A stretch of 64,000 nt of DNA from Actinomadura luzonensis (GTDB lineage Bacteria > Actinomycetota > Actinomycetes > Streptosporangiales > Streptosporangiaceae): the NCBI RefSeq assembly GCF_022664455.2, contig NZ_JAKRKC020000001.1, positions 3,849,001-3,913,000 on the forward strand, read 5' to 3'. The first letter of the stretch is position 1; the number at the start of each line of letters is the position of its first letter. The notes below the pieces were generated by a model. It did no database searches. It saw nothing but the letters and a program-made list of their open reading frames with translations, and was not told the DNA's origin. This document shows positions 51,101-59,068 of the stretch, one piece after another. The translations under genes and the position numbers were made by a program.

Positions 51101-52327
51101 ATGACCGAGCTCGTGCGCTTCATCATCGACCCCGCCGCGCAGGACCCGCACGCCGACAACGACCGGCTGCGCGCGGCCGGGCCGCTCGTGCCCGTGACCG
51201 CCGAGGGCGTGGACGCCTGGGCGGCGACCCGGTACGCGACCCTGATGACCGTCCTGACCCATCCCGACCTGACGAGGGAGATCCAGTACTGGGACCCTTT
51301 GGAGCGTTCCACGCTGCCGCCCGGCACCGCGATCGACCGCATCGTCACCGACATCTCCATGCTGAACGCCGACGGCGAGGACCACCGGCGGCTGCGCGCC
51401 CCGCTCGCCGCGGGCTTCACGCCGCGCCGGGTGCAGGGGCTGCGGCCGAAGATCGAGGCGCTGACCGCCACGCTCATCGACGAGCTGGCCGCGCTGCCGC
51501 CGGACGAGCCGGTGGACCTGCGGGCCTCCTTCGCCTACCCGCTGCCGCGCGACGTCATCTCCGAGATGATCGGCATCCCGGCGGCGCACCAGGACCGGCT
51601 GCACGAGCTGACCGACGCCGTCGCGCACGTCAGCCGCAGCCTGGAGGACACGCCGCGGGTGCGGGAGGAGCTGCACGCCCTGCTGCACGACATCATCGAG
51701 GAGCGGCGCCGCTCGCCCGGCGAGGACATCATCACCGACCTGATCACGCTGCGCGAGCAGGACGGCGGCAAGCTGTCGGAGGACGAGCTGTTCGCCACCA
51801 TCGACCTGCTGTTCATCGCCGGGCACGTGACGACCGTCAACCTCATCACCAACGCCATCGGCGCCCTGCTGCACACGCCGGGCCAGCTCGGCCTGGTCAG
51901 CTCGGGGCGGTGCCCGTTCACGGCGGCGGTGGAGGAGACGCTGCGCTGGGACTCGCCGATCGCCTACTTCCCGTTCCGGTACGCCAAGCGGGACGTCGAG
52001 ATCGACGGCGTGCACCTGCGGGCCGGGGAGGCCGTGCTGGCCTGCTTCGCCTCCTCCGGGCGCGACCCGGAGCAGTTCGGCGAGGACGCCGACCGCTTCG
52101 ACGTCACCGACCCGCCGGCCTCGCACCTGGCCTTCGGGCACGGGCCGCACTTCTGCCTCGGCGCGCCGCTGGCCCGGCTGGAGGGCGAAATCGCGCTGCG
52201 GGCCCTGTTCACGGCGTTCCCGCGGATCAGGGCAGCGGCGCCGCGCGAGGAGCTGCGGCAGATCGACACGCTGCTCGGCAACAGCACCCGCACGATGCCG
52301 GCCGTCCTCGGGCCGCGCGCCCGATAG
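51101..52327 (+). CDS. Cytochrome P450
   Basis: 408 residues, class I bacterial size. I-helix FIAGHVTTVN (acid replaced by His-Val, Thr pair kept), ExxR in EETLRWDSP, haem loop FGHGPHFCLG with Cys352 as ligand, and ARLEGEIALR after it. Soluble monooxygenase needing ferredoxin and reductase. None is adjacent; the ferredoxin/reductase pair at 31.2 kb is a candidate donor. Third gene of the mini-cluster; three bases separate it from the oxidase. Confidence 0.95.
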   Translation: MTELVRFIIDPAAQDPHADNDRLRAAGPLVPVTAEGVDAWAATRYATLMTVLTHPDLTREIQYWDPLERSTLPPGTAIDRIVTDISMLNADGEDHRRLRAPLAAGFTPRRVQGLRPKIEALTATLIDELAALPPDEPVDLRASFAYPLPRDVISEMIGIPAAHQDRLHELTDAVAHVSRSLEDTPRVREELHALLHDIIEERRRSPGEDIITDLITLREQDGGKLSEDELFATIDLLFIAGHVTTVNLITNAIGALLHTPGQLGLVSSGRCPFTAAVEETLRWDSPIAYFPFRYAKRDVEIDGVHLRAGEAVLACFASSGRDPEQFGEDADRFDVTDPPASHLAFGHGPHFCLGAPLARLEGEIALRALFTAFPRIRAAAPREELRQIDTLLGNSTRTMPAVLGPRAR

Positions 52328-52410
52328 GCGGGCACGGGCGGGGGTCCGGCAGGGGGCCCGGCAGGCGGGCGCGAGCGGGCCGCCGGGGGCGGGCGCGGTA
52401 GCCTTTCCCC

Positions 52411-53583
52411 GTGCCTCAGCCCGATCTGCGTGCCCCGCTGCGCCTGGCGACCACCATCCGTCCCTACGACTGGGGCTCGGTGACCGCCCTGCCCGAACTG
52501 TTCGGCACCGAGCCCACCGGGCAGCCGCAGGCCGAGCTGTGGATGGGCGCCCACCCCGGCGCGCCCTCCACGGTCGGCGGGGTGCCGCTCGACGCCGTCA
52601 TCGCCGCCGACCCGGCCGCCGCGCTCGGCCCCGCCACCGCGGGGCGCTTCGGCGGGCGGCTGCCGTACCTGCTCAAGGTGCTGGCCGTCGCGCGGCCGCT
52701 GTCGTTGCAGGTGCACCCGAGCGCGGAGCAGGCGCGGGCGGGGTTCGCGGCGGAGAACGCGCGCGGCGTCCCGCTCGACGCCCGCGAGCGCACGTACAAG
52801 GACGACTCGCACAAGCCCGAGATGGTGTGCGCGCTCACGCCGTTCCACGGGTTGTGCGGCTTCCGCTCCCCCGCCGCGACCGCGGCGCTGCTCGACCGGC
52901 TCGGCGTGCCCGGCCTGCGGCCCTGGATCGAGACGCTGCGGGGCGAGGAGCCCGGCGCGGCCCTGCGCGCGGTCTTCGCGCAGATGCTGGACGACGCCGC
53001 CGCGCCGCTCCGCGAGCAGGTCGAGCGGGCGCTGCTGGCCGCCGCCGCCGAGCCTGAGCTGGCGCCGTACGCGGAGGTCGCCCGCGCCTGCCCGGGTGAC
53101 CGGGGGGTGACCGCCGCCCTGCTGCTGCACCACGTGGACCTCGCGCCCGGCGAGGCCCTCTACCTGGGGGCGGGCGTCCCGCACGCCTATCTCGGCGGCG
53201 TCGGCGTCGAGATCATGGCCAACTCCGACAACGTGCTGCGCTGCGGCCTGACCGGCAAGCACGTCGACGTGCCCGAGCTGATGCGGGTGGTCGCCTTCAC
53301 ACCGGGCGAGCCGCACCGGGTCCCGGCCGAGCCCGGCGGCCCCGGCGAGAGCCGCTACCTGCCGCCGGCGCCGGAGTTCGCCCTGGCCCGCCACGAGCTG
53401 GCCGGCGAGCGCGCGCACGAGCTGCCCGGCGGCGTGCCGCAGATCGTGGTGTGCGTCGAGGGCGAGGCCCGGCTGGGCGGGCTCACGCTGCGCCCGGGAG
53501 AGTCGGCTTTCCTGGCCGCGGAGGTTTCGAGTGCCCGTCTTGAGGGAAAGGGCACGGCTTACCGGGCGGCTCCGGGCGCTTGA
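52411..53583 (+). CDS. manA: Mannose-6-phosphate isomerase, class I
   Basis: 390 residues from GTG 52411. Type I PMI with RPYDWGS, AELWMGAHP, zinc-site motif SLQVHPS (Gln, His), KPEMVCAL (Glu) and GVPHAYLGGVGVEIMANSDNVLRCGLTGKHVDVPEL, the substrate Arg/Lys region. It interconverts mannose-6-P and fructose-6-P for GDP-mannose supply to glycans. It is probably not part of the P450 mini-cluster, given the 83-base gap; no strong promoter visible. Confidence 0.93.
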   Translation: MPQPDLRAPLRLATTIRPYDWGSVTALPELFGTEPTGQPQAELWMGAHPGAPSTVGGVPLDAVIAADPAAALGPATAGRFGGRLPYLLKVLAVARPLSLQVHPSAEQARAGFAAENARGVPLDARERTYKDDSHKPEMVCALTPFHGLCGFRSPAATAALLDRLGVPGLRPWIETLRGEEPGAALRAVFAQMLDDAAAPLREQVERALLAAAAEPELAPYAEVARACPGDRGVTAALLLHHVDLAPGEALYLGAGVPHAYLGGVGVEIMANSDNVLRCGLTGKHVDVPELMRVVAFTPGEPHRVPAEPGGPGESRYLPPAPEFALARHELAGERAHELPGGVPQIVVCVEGEARLGGLTLRPGESAFLAAEVSSARLEGKGTAYRAAPGA

Positions 53584-53635
53584 CAAACCAGACATCTTTA
53601 CGATGTAGATCAGCTTGTGGCAAAAGTGCCACAAG
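53580..53635 (+). promoter_or_regulatory. Promoter-like sequence with overlapping palindrome
   Basis: TTGACA (53580-53585) and GTAGAT (53605-53610) are possible -35/-10 elements with a 19-base spacer. Immediately after is a perfect inverted repeat, CTTGTGGCA / TGCCACAAG around AAAG (53614-53635), at the expected transcript start. It could be an operator or a 5' hairpin; as a terminator for manA it lacks a U-tract. Confidence 0.5.
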
Positions 53636-53724
53636 TCCCGGTAAATCAAGCCCTTCGCCGCTACCCCCCGGCCCTGCCGCCCGGCGACCATCATGATGTC
53701 CCCGTTCGCGGAGGTGAACCGATC

Positions 53725-53940
53725 ATGGTTGGCGGTCGCATGCTCATGGAGTCGCCGGCACTCGACGTCGAGCTGCTGGCGGTGAAGAAACGGCTCTCCG
53801 AGCTGGAGGAGCAGGTACGCACGCTGAACGCGGCGAACCTCGCCCTGGTACGCGCGATGGAAGGGCTCATGGAGGGGCGCCAGGAGCCGGAACGCCGGCC
53901 CGATCCGGCGGACGAGCAGCGGCTCGCCGCCACCGCCTGA
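53725..53940 (+). CDS. Small coiled-coil protein
   Basis: 71 residues from ATG 53725 (GGAGG ten bases upstream); an in-frame GTG at 53617 would add 36 residues but sits inside the palindrome. The core is a coiled coil (LDVELLAVKKRLSELEEQV, then RTLNAANLALVRAMEGLM) followed by a charged, disordered tail. No family known to me. Convergent with the membrane protein gene, 12 bases between stops. Confidence 0.65.
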   Translation: MVGGRMLMESPALDVELLAVKKRLSELEEQVRTLNAANLALVRAMEGLMEGRQEPERRPDPADEQRLAATA

Positions 53941-53952
53941 CGGGCGGCCGGG

Positions 53953-54318
53953 TCAGTGCCGGTCCCCGTCGGCCCGGCCCGGCCACGAGATGATCAGGTA
54001 GATCGGCACGACGAGCACGAAGTAGGCGGCGCCGGCCGCGAGCAGCGCCATCATCGGCCCGAGGAACGCCGTGCCGGACAACACGATCGCGGTGGCCACC
54101 AGCAGGGCCGCCCACACGGTGAGCGTCCCGATCAGGTACGCCCGCATCCCCTGGTGCCCCGGCAGGGCCAGGCCGACGAAGCTGCCCGCCGCCAGCAGGG
54201 GGATCATGCTCCCGAACTCGTCGCCGTGACCGCGCAGGATGAGCCCGGTCCCGGTCCACATGGCCACCCACACCAGGGCGGTGCCGATCTGATGCTTGCG
54301 CTCGGCCGACAGTGCCAT
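53953..54318 (-). CDS. Small four-helix membrane protein
   Basis: 121 residues from ATG 54318. Four hydrophobic segments (GTALVWVAMWTGTGLIL; MIPLLAAGSFVGLAL; LIGTLTVWAALLVATAIVL; MMALLAAGAAYFVLVVPIYLII) with short loops and charged ends. No domain recognised. Divergent from gpsA, with two DosR-like boxes between the two start codons, so co-regulation with gpsA is likely. Confidence 0.7.
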   Translation of the reverse strand: MALSAERKHQIGTALVWVAMWTGTGLILRGHGDEFGSMIPLLAAGSFVGLALPGHQGMRAYLIGTLTVWAALLVATAIVLSGTAFLGPMMALLAAGAAYFVLVVPIYLIISWPGRADGDRH

Positions 54319-54383
54319 CTCCCTCACCTCCGCGCACGGGACGGCGTACCTCAAGAGCAGCACCGGGCCGCCGTCCGGGACAC

Positions 54384-54440
54384 GGGCGAAAGTCCCCGCT
54401 CCCGCGGCTGAAGGAGGCCGCCCCGCGGGACCTCCGGCCC
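54384..54440. promoter_or_regulatory. Two DosR/DevR-like boxes in the gpsA divergent promoter
   Basis: GGGCGAAAGTCCC (54384-54396; on the minus strand GGGACTTTCGCCC) and GGGACCTCCGGCCC (54427-54440). The first reproduces the GGGACTTTNGNCCC core of hypoxia-response boxes; the second keeps the GGGAC-N4-GGCCC frame. Both lie in the 148 bases between the membrane-protein and gpsA starts. Confidence 0.55.
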
Positions 54441-54466
54441 TTCACACCAGCGATGAGGGGACTGTG

Positions 54467-55471
54467 ATGGCAGGTATGAGAATCAGCGTTCTCGGCGCCG
54501 GATCCTGGGGCACCACGATGGCCGCGCTGCTGTCCAAGCGGCACGACACCCTCGTGTGGGCCCGCGAGCCCGGCCTGGCCGAGGAGATCAGCGACAAGCA
54601 TCACAACGGCCTGTTCCTGCCGGGTCACACGCTGCCCGACACGCTGCGGGCCACCGGCGACCTGGTCGAGGCGACCGAGCGCGCGCAGGTCCTGGTGATC
54701 GGCATCCCGACGCACGCCTTCCGGGCGGTGCTGGACGGGATCCGCGACCACGTGCCGCCGTGGATCCCGGTCGTCAGCCTGGCCAAGGGCCTGGAGCAGG
54801 GCTCCCACCTGCGCATGACGCAGGTGGTCGAGCAGGTGCTGCCGGGCCACCCGCCGGCCGCGCTCACCGGCCCCAACCTGGCCAAGGAGATCCTGTCCGG
54901 CAAGGCCGCCGCCACCGTCATCGCCACCGAGAACGCCACCGTGGCCAAGACGCTGCAGGAGATCCTGCAACGCGGCCTGCTGCGCGTCTACACCAACGGC
55001 GACGTGGCCGGGTGCGAGCTGGGCGGCGCGCTGAAGAACGTCATCGCCATCGCGGCCGGCATGGCCGAGGGACTGGCCGTCGGCGACAACACCCGGGCCG
55101 CGGTCATCACCCGCGGCCTCGCCGAGCTCACCCAGCTCGGCGTGGCGATGGGCGGCCGGGCGGCCACGTTCGCCGGCCTGACCGGGCTCGGCGACCTGAT
55201 GGCGACCTGCCTGAGCCAGCAGAGCCGCAACCGCCACGTCGGCGAGGAGCTGGGCAAGGGCCGGGCGCTGCCCGACATCCTGGACGAGATGGTCATGGTG
55301 GCCGAAGGGGTGCGCACCACCCAGGTCGCCGTGGAGCTCGGCGACCGGCTGGGGCTGGAGCTGCCCATCTGCCGGACCATCGGGCGGGTGCTGGACGGCG
55401 AGATGACCGCCAAGGAGGCCTACGCGGGCCTGCGCAACATCCCCGCCGGCGAGGAGGCCGGCCCCTGGTGA
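54467..55471 (+). CDS. gpsA: Glycerol-3-phosphate dehydrogenase [NAD(P)+]
   Basis: 334 residues from ATG 54467 (GAGGGG upstream). Rossmann motif VLGAGSWGTTMAALLS, ALTGPNLAKEI, catalytic Lys in LGGALKNVIAIAAG, and C-terminal FAGLTGLGDLMATCLS with SQQSRNRHVGEELGKG. It reduces dihydroxyacetone phosphate to glycerol-3-phosphate for phospholipids, consuming NAD(P)H. Here flanked by hypoxia-type boxes it may serve redox balancing; a second housekeeping gpsA elsewhere is likely. The downstream pseudogene begins on its stop codon (GTGA). Confidence 0.93.
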   Translation: MAGMRISVLGAGSWGTTMAALLSKRHDTLVWAREPGLAEEISDKHHNGLFLPGHTLPDTLRATGDLVEATERAQVLVIGIPTHAFRAVLDGIRDHVPPWIPVVSLAKGLEQGSHLRMTQVVEQVLPGHPPAALTGPNLAKEILSGKAAATVIATENATVAKTLQEILQRGLLRVYTNGDVAGCELGGALKNVIAIAAGMAEGLAVGDNTRAAVITRGLAELTQLGVAMGGRAATFAGLTGLGDLMATCLSQQSRNRHVGEELGKGRALPDILDEMVMVAEGVRTTQVAVELGDRLGLELPICRTIGRVLDGEMTAKEAYAGLRNIPAGEEAGPW

Positions 55472-56163
55472 CCTCCAGCGGCGCGCCCGAGGCGGCCGAG
55501 GAGTTCCTGACCCGGCCTGCGGCTGACGGCCGAGGCGGCGCCGGCGATGCTGGACGCGCACGCCGCGGTCCACCCGTGGCTGCGGGGCCTCCCGGCGCTC
55601 GGCGCGATCTACGCGCTGCAGTTCGGCGGCGCGTTTCGCCGAGGCCGAGGAGCAGGCGGCGGCCTGGCACGCGGCCATGCTGCCTGGCGCTGCTGAACTT
55701 CTCCCTCGACAGCGCGGCGGCGGCCGGGCACGACCTGGACGGGGCGCTGGACATCAGCGAGGCGGCGGCGCGACGGGCCAGGCTGATGGGCGCTGCCGCG
55801 GCTCACAGAGCGGGCCACAGAGCGGGCCGCCGCGCTCGACGGGCCGCTGCCGGGGCTGTGCCTGCGGCACGCCACCGCGCTGGCCGGCCGCGACGGCGCC
55901 GGCCTCGACGCCGTGGTGGCCGCGTTCGCCGGGCTCGGCGCCGTCCTGGCCGCGGCCGAGGCGGCCGCGCAGGCGGGCGCGGCGCACCGGGGCCGGCGCG
56001 ACGGCGGCGCAGGCGCTGGCGGTCGGCCTGCACGCGGCGCGGTGGGCCGGGGCCTGCGAGGGGGCGCGCACGCCCGCCCTGGCCGCCGGTCCCGCCGGTC
56101 CCGCCGGGGTGCTGACCCCGCGCGAGCACCGGATCGCGCTGTGGGCGGCCGGCGGCGGGGCGG
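55468..56163 (+). pseudogene. Decayed LuxR-family regulator
   Basis: Homology-like segments fall in different frames. VTSSGAPEAAEEFLT starts at GTG 55468; LTAEAAPAMLDAHAAVHPWLRG and ALQFGGA follow in a second frame. NFSLDSAAAAGHDLDGALDI and GPLPGLCLRHATALAG-type text follow, and the series ends with LTPREHRIALWAA, the opening of a LuxR helix-turn-helix, in another frame. At least three frameshifts, and the DNA-binding domain is cut off where the convergent pntB gene ends. The original was probably the C-terminal half of an ATPase/TPR LuxR regulator. Confidence 0.75.
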
Positions 56164-56164
56164 C

Positions 56165-57550
56165 TCAGCCGACCAGCACCTTCACCGCGGCGGTCAGCTC
56201 CGCCAGGGCCTTCTTGGCGTCGGCGAAGTACATGCCGGTCCTGGCGTCGGTGTACAGCTCGTTGTCGATGCCGGCGTAGCCGTGCCCCATGGAGCGCTTG
56301 ATGACGATGACGCTGCGCGCCTTGTCGGCGTCGATGATCGGCATGCCGGACACGGCGGTGCCGGGACGGCGGGCGGCCGGGTTGACCACGTCGTTGGCGC
56401 CCACGACGAGCGCGACGTCGGTCTGCGGCATGGCGGCGTTGGCCTCGTCCATGTCGGCGAGCTGGTCGTACGGGACGCCCGCCTCGGCCAGCAGCACGTT
56501 CATGTGGCCCGGCATGCGCCCGGCCACCGGGTGCACGGCGTAGGACACCCGCACGCCGCGCTGCTCCAGCAGCTCGGCCAGCTCGCGGAGCTGGTGCTGC
56601 GCCTGCGCGGCGGCCAGGCCGTAGCCGGGCACGACCACGACGCGGGCGGCGTAGGCGAGCTGGATCGCGGCGTCGTCGGCCGACAGCGAACGGACCCGGC
56701 CGCCGCCGCCCGTCAGCGCCGGGGCGGAGTCGCCGGTGCCGAAGCCGCCCGCGACGATGTTGGCAATGGAGCGGTTCATCGCGTCGGCCATGAGCTTGGT
56801 GAGGATCGCGCCGGAGGCGCCGACGAGCGCGCCCGCCGTGATCAGCATGCCGTTGCCGAGCGCGAACCCGGCCATCGCCACGGCGGTGCCGGTGAAGGCG
56901 TTCAGCAGCGAGATCACCACCGGCATGTCCGCGCCGCCGATCGGCAGCACCATCGTCACGCCGAAGCCGAGCGCGCCGGCCGCGAGCGCCACCAGCGCCC
57001 AGCCCTCGGCGACCCCGGCCACCAGCAGCACCGACGCGGCCACCATGACCAGCGCGAGCACGGCGGTGAGCGGGCGCGCGCCGGGGAAGACCAGCGGCCG
57101 GCCCGGCACCACGCCGTGCAGCTTGCCGGAGGCGATCAGCGAGCCGGAGAACGTGACGCCGCCGATCAGCACGTCCAGCGCGATCGGCAGCGAGCCGCCG
57201 CGGCCGGTGAAGTCCTGCACGCCGATGAGCGCCGCCGCGCCGCCGCCGACCGCGTTGAACAGGCTGACCAGCTCGGGCATCGCGGTCATCGCGACCCGCC
57301 GGGCCATGAGCAGCCCGGCCCCGGCGCCGAGCGCCGCCCCGGCGGCCAGCGCGAGCCACGCCCACGGCCGGACGCTGCCGGCGTGCACGAGCACGACGAG
57401 CGTGGCCGCGACGGCCACCGTCATCGCGCCGGCGGACAGCAGGTTGCCGCGGCGGGCGGTGACCGGCGAGTTCATCAGGTGCAGGCCGATCACGAACGTG
57501 GCGGCCACGGCCAGGTACACCAGCCGGACCGTGGCGTCGAAGGCGGTCAT
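56165..57550 (-). CDS. pntB: Proton-translocating NAD(P) transhydrogenase beta subunit
   Basis: 461 residues. The N-terminal membrane part has about nine helices (LIGGVTFSGSLIASGKL, SLLNAFTGTAVAMAGF). The C-terminal NADP(H)-binding domain III (from about 285) has VVVPGYGLAAAQAQH, YAVHPVAGRMPGHMNVLLAEA and GANDVVNPAA, IKRSM. With PntAA/AB it couples proton entry to hydride transfer from NADH to NADP+. ATG 57550 overlaps the pntAB stop (ATGA). Last gene of the operon. Confidence 0.95.
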   Translation of the reverse strand: MTAFDATVRLVYLAVAATFVIGLHLMNSPVTARRGNLLSAGAMTVAVAATLVVLVHAGSVRPWAWLALAAGAALGAGAGLLMARRVAMTAMPELVSLFNAVGGGAAALIGVQDFTGRGGSLPIALDVLIGGVTFSGSLIASGKLHGVVPGRPLVFPGARPLTAVLALVMVAASVLLVAGVAEGWALVALAAGALGFGVTMVLPIGGADMPVVISLLNAFTGTAVAMAGFALGNGMLITAGALVGASGAILTKLMADAMNRSIANIVAGGFGTGDSAPALTGGGGRVRSLSADDAAIQLAYAARVVVVPGYGLAAAQAQHQLRELAELLEQRGVRVSYAVHPVAGRMPGHMNVLLAEAGVPYDQLADMDEANAAMPQTDVALVVGANDVVNPAARRPGTAVSGMPIIDADKARSVIVIKRSMGHGYAGIDNELYTDARTGMYFADAKKALAELTAAVKVLVG

Positions 57551-57840
57551 GAGGCGTCCTTCCGCGGCCGGAACATCTCCAGCATCCGGTCGGTGACGAC
57601 GTAGCCGCCCACGACGTTCGCGGCGGCGAAGGCGGCGGTGACGAACACCAGCGCGTACCCGAGGACGCCGTCCGCGGCCAGGGCGATGATCAGCGCGCCG
57701 GCCAGGACGATGCCGTGCACCGAGTTGGCCGCCGACATCAGCGGCGTGTGGAGCGTCGTCGGCACCTTGCCGATGACCTCGAAGCCGACCAGCAGGCTGA
57801 GCACGAACACGCTCAGGTCGGCGAGGAACTGCGTGCTCAC
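57547..57840 (-). CDS. pntAB: Transhydrogenase alpha subunit, membrane part
   Basis: 97 residues from GTG 57840, overlapping the pntAA stop. Three or four membrane helices (FVLSLLVGFEVIGKVPTTLHTPLMSAANSVHGIVLAGALI), the region that joins the catalytic alpha domain to the proton channel. Split PntAA/PntAB organisation, as in many actinobacteria and alphaproteobacteria. Confidence 0.95.
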   Translation of the reverse strand: MSTQFLADLSVFVLSLLVGFEVIGKVPTTLHTPLMSAANSVHGIVLAGALIIALAADGVLGYALVFVTAAFAAANVVGGYVVTDRMLEMFRPRKDAS

Positions 57841-58931
57841 GCCGCACCCCCGGGCAGTCCCGCGACGATCACGGCGCGCTGGATCTCGTCGGCGGGGTCG
57901 AGGGCGAGCTCGCCGTCGCGCAGCACGTGGCCGAGGAAGGCGCGCACGTTGTGGGCGTAGGCGGTGGAGGCGGCGGCCGGCATCGTGGCGGGCAGGTTGC
58001 CCGCGCCGATCACGGTGACGCCGTCGCCGGTGACGACGGTCTCGTCCGGCCTGGAGCCCTCGACGTTGCCGCCGAGCGGGCCGGCGGCCAGGTCGACGAT
58101 CACCGAGCCGGGCCGCAGCTGCTTGACCGCGGCCTCGGTGACCAGCAGCGGCGGGCGGCGGCCGGGAACGCGGGCGGTGGTGATGACGACGTCCTGGCGG
58201 CCGATCTGCGCGGCCAGCTCGTCCTGCTCGGCCTGCTGCTGCTCGTCGGTCTGGGCCCTGGCGTAGCCGCCCTCGCCCTCGCCGCCCTCGCCGTGCAGGT
58301 CCAGGACGTTCGCGCCGAGGGAGGCGATCTCCTCGCGGGCCGCGGGCCGCACGTCGTAGCCGGTGACGACCGCGCCGAGGCGGCGGGCGGTGCCGATCGC
58401 GGCCAGCCCGGCCACGCCGGCGCCGAGCACCAGCACCTTGGCCGGCCGGGCGGTGCCGGCGGCGGTGACCAGCAGCGGGAAGAACCGCTCGTAGGCGTGC
58501 GCGGCCACGACGGCGGCGCGGTAGCCGGCCACGTTCTCCTGCGAGGTGACGGCGTCCATGGGCTGGGCGGCGCTGATCGTGCGCGGCACCCGGTCCAGGC
58601 TGGCGGCGGTCACGCCGCGGGCGGCCAGCTCCGCCAGGTACGCGGGGTCGGGACGCAGCAGGCCGACCACGAACGTGCCGGGACGCAGCCGCGCGGCCGG
58701 CGGGCGGTCCACGCAGGCGACGATGTCGGCCCGGGCGTACAGCTCGTCCGCGTCGACGATCTCGGCGCCCGCCTGCCCGTACATGCTGTCGGGGAAGAAC
58801 GCGGCCTCCCCGGCGCGCGTCTCGACCAGCACCTCCAGCCCCGCGGCGCGCAGGTGCGCCACCGAGTCCGGGGTGATCGCGACGCGGCGCTCACCCGGGG
58901 CGCTCTCCTTGACGATCCCTATGCGGCGCAT
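57837..58931 (-). CDS. pntAA: Transhydrogenase alpha subunit, NAD(H)-binding part
   Basis: 364 residues from ATG 58931 (GAGG eight bases upstream; GTG 58940 possible). Alanine dehydrogenase/PNT fold: GIVKESAPGERRVAITPD, the mobile-loop region AQPMDAVTSQENVAGYRA, NAD site VLVLGAGVAGLAAIGTARRLGA and SVIVDLAAGPLGGN. Binds NADH and faces PntB. First gene of the operon, divergent from the 2-oxoacid oxidoreductase genes, with two DosR-like boxes between. Confidence 0.95.
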   Translation of the reverse strand: MRRIGIVKESAPGERRVAITPDSVAHLRAAGLEVLVETRAGEAAFFPDSMYGQAGAEIVDADELYARADIVACVDRPPAARLRPGTFVVGLLRPDPAYLAELAARGVTAASLDRVPRTISAAQPMDAVTSQENVAGYRAAVVAAHAYERFFPLLVTAAGTARPAKVLVLGAGVAGLAAIGTARRLGAVVTGYDVRPAAREEIASLGANVLDLHGEGGEGEGGYARAQTDEQQQAEQDELAAQIGRQDVVITTARVPGRRPPLLVTEAAVKQLRPGSVIVDLAAGPLGGNVEGSRPDETVVTGDGVTVIGAGNLPATMPAAASTAYAHNVRAFLGHVLRDGELALDPADEIQRAVIVAGLPGGAA

Positions 58932-58998
58932 CTGCCACACACCTCGATTCCAGGTCCGCTCTCCCTCCGAGACTCCGCCACGCGCGCCGCGGCAGAGA

Positions 58999-59033
58999 GG
59001 GCCGAAGGTCCTCTCCGGCGGGACGTTCGGCCC
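58999..59033. promoter_or_regulatory. Paired DosR/DevR-like boxes between pnt and 2-oxoacid oxidoreductase operons
   Basis: GGGCCGAAGGTCCT (58999-59012; AGGACCTTCGGCCC on the minus strand) and GGGACGTTCGGCCC (59020-59033). Starts are 21 bases apart, two helical turns, the spacing seen for tandem DosR boxes. They also form a ten-base perfect inverted repeat (GAGGGCCGAA 58997-59006 / TTCGGCCCTC 59026-59035). They lie 36-70 bases from either start codon. Confidence 0.6.
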
Positions 59034-59068
59034 TCCAGCGGGCGGCGGGACCGGACTACACCTGAGTC

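Noticed and set aside
49062..53583. manA as part of the P450 mini-cluster
   Set aside because: An 83-base gap separates it from the tightly coupled trio, and its product is a housekeeping sugar enzyme.
53617..53724. Extended leaderless form of the coiled-coil protein from GTG 53617
   Set aside because: The extra 36 residues are Pro-rich without structure and lie over a palindrome; ATG 53725 has a GGAGG site. Kept as a question only.
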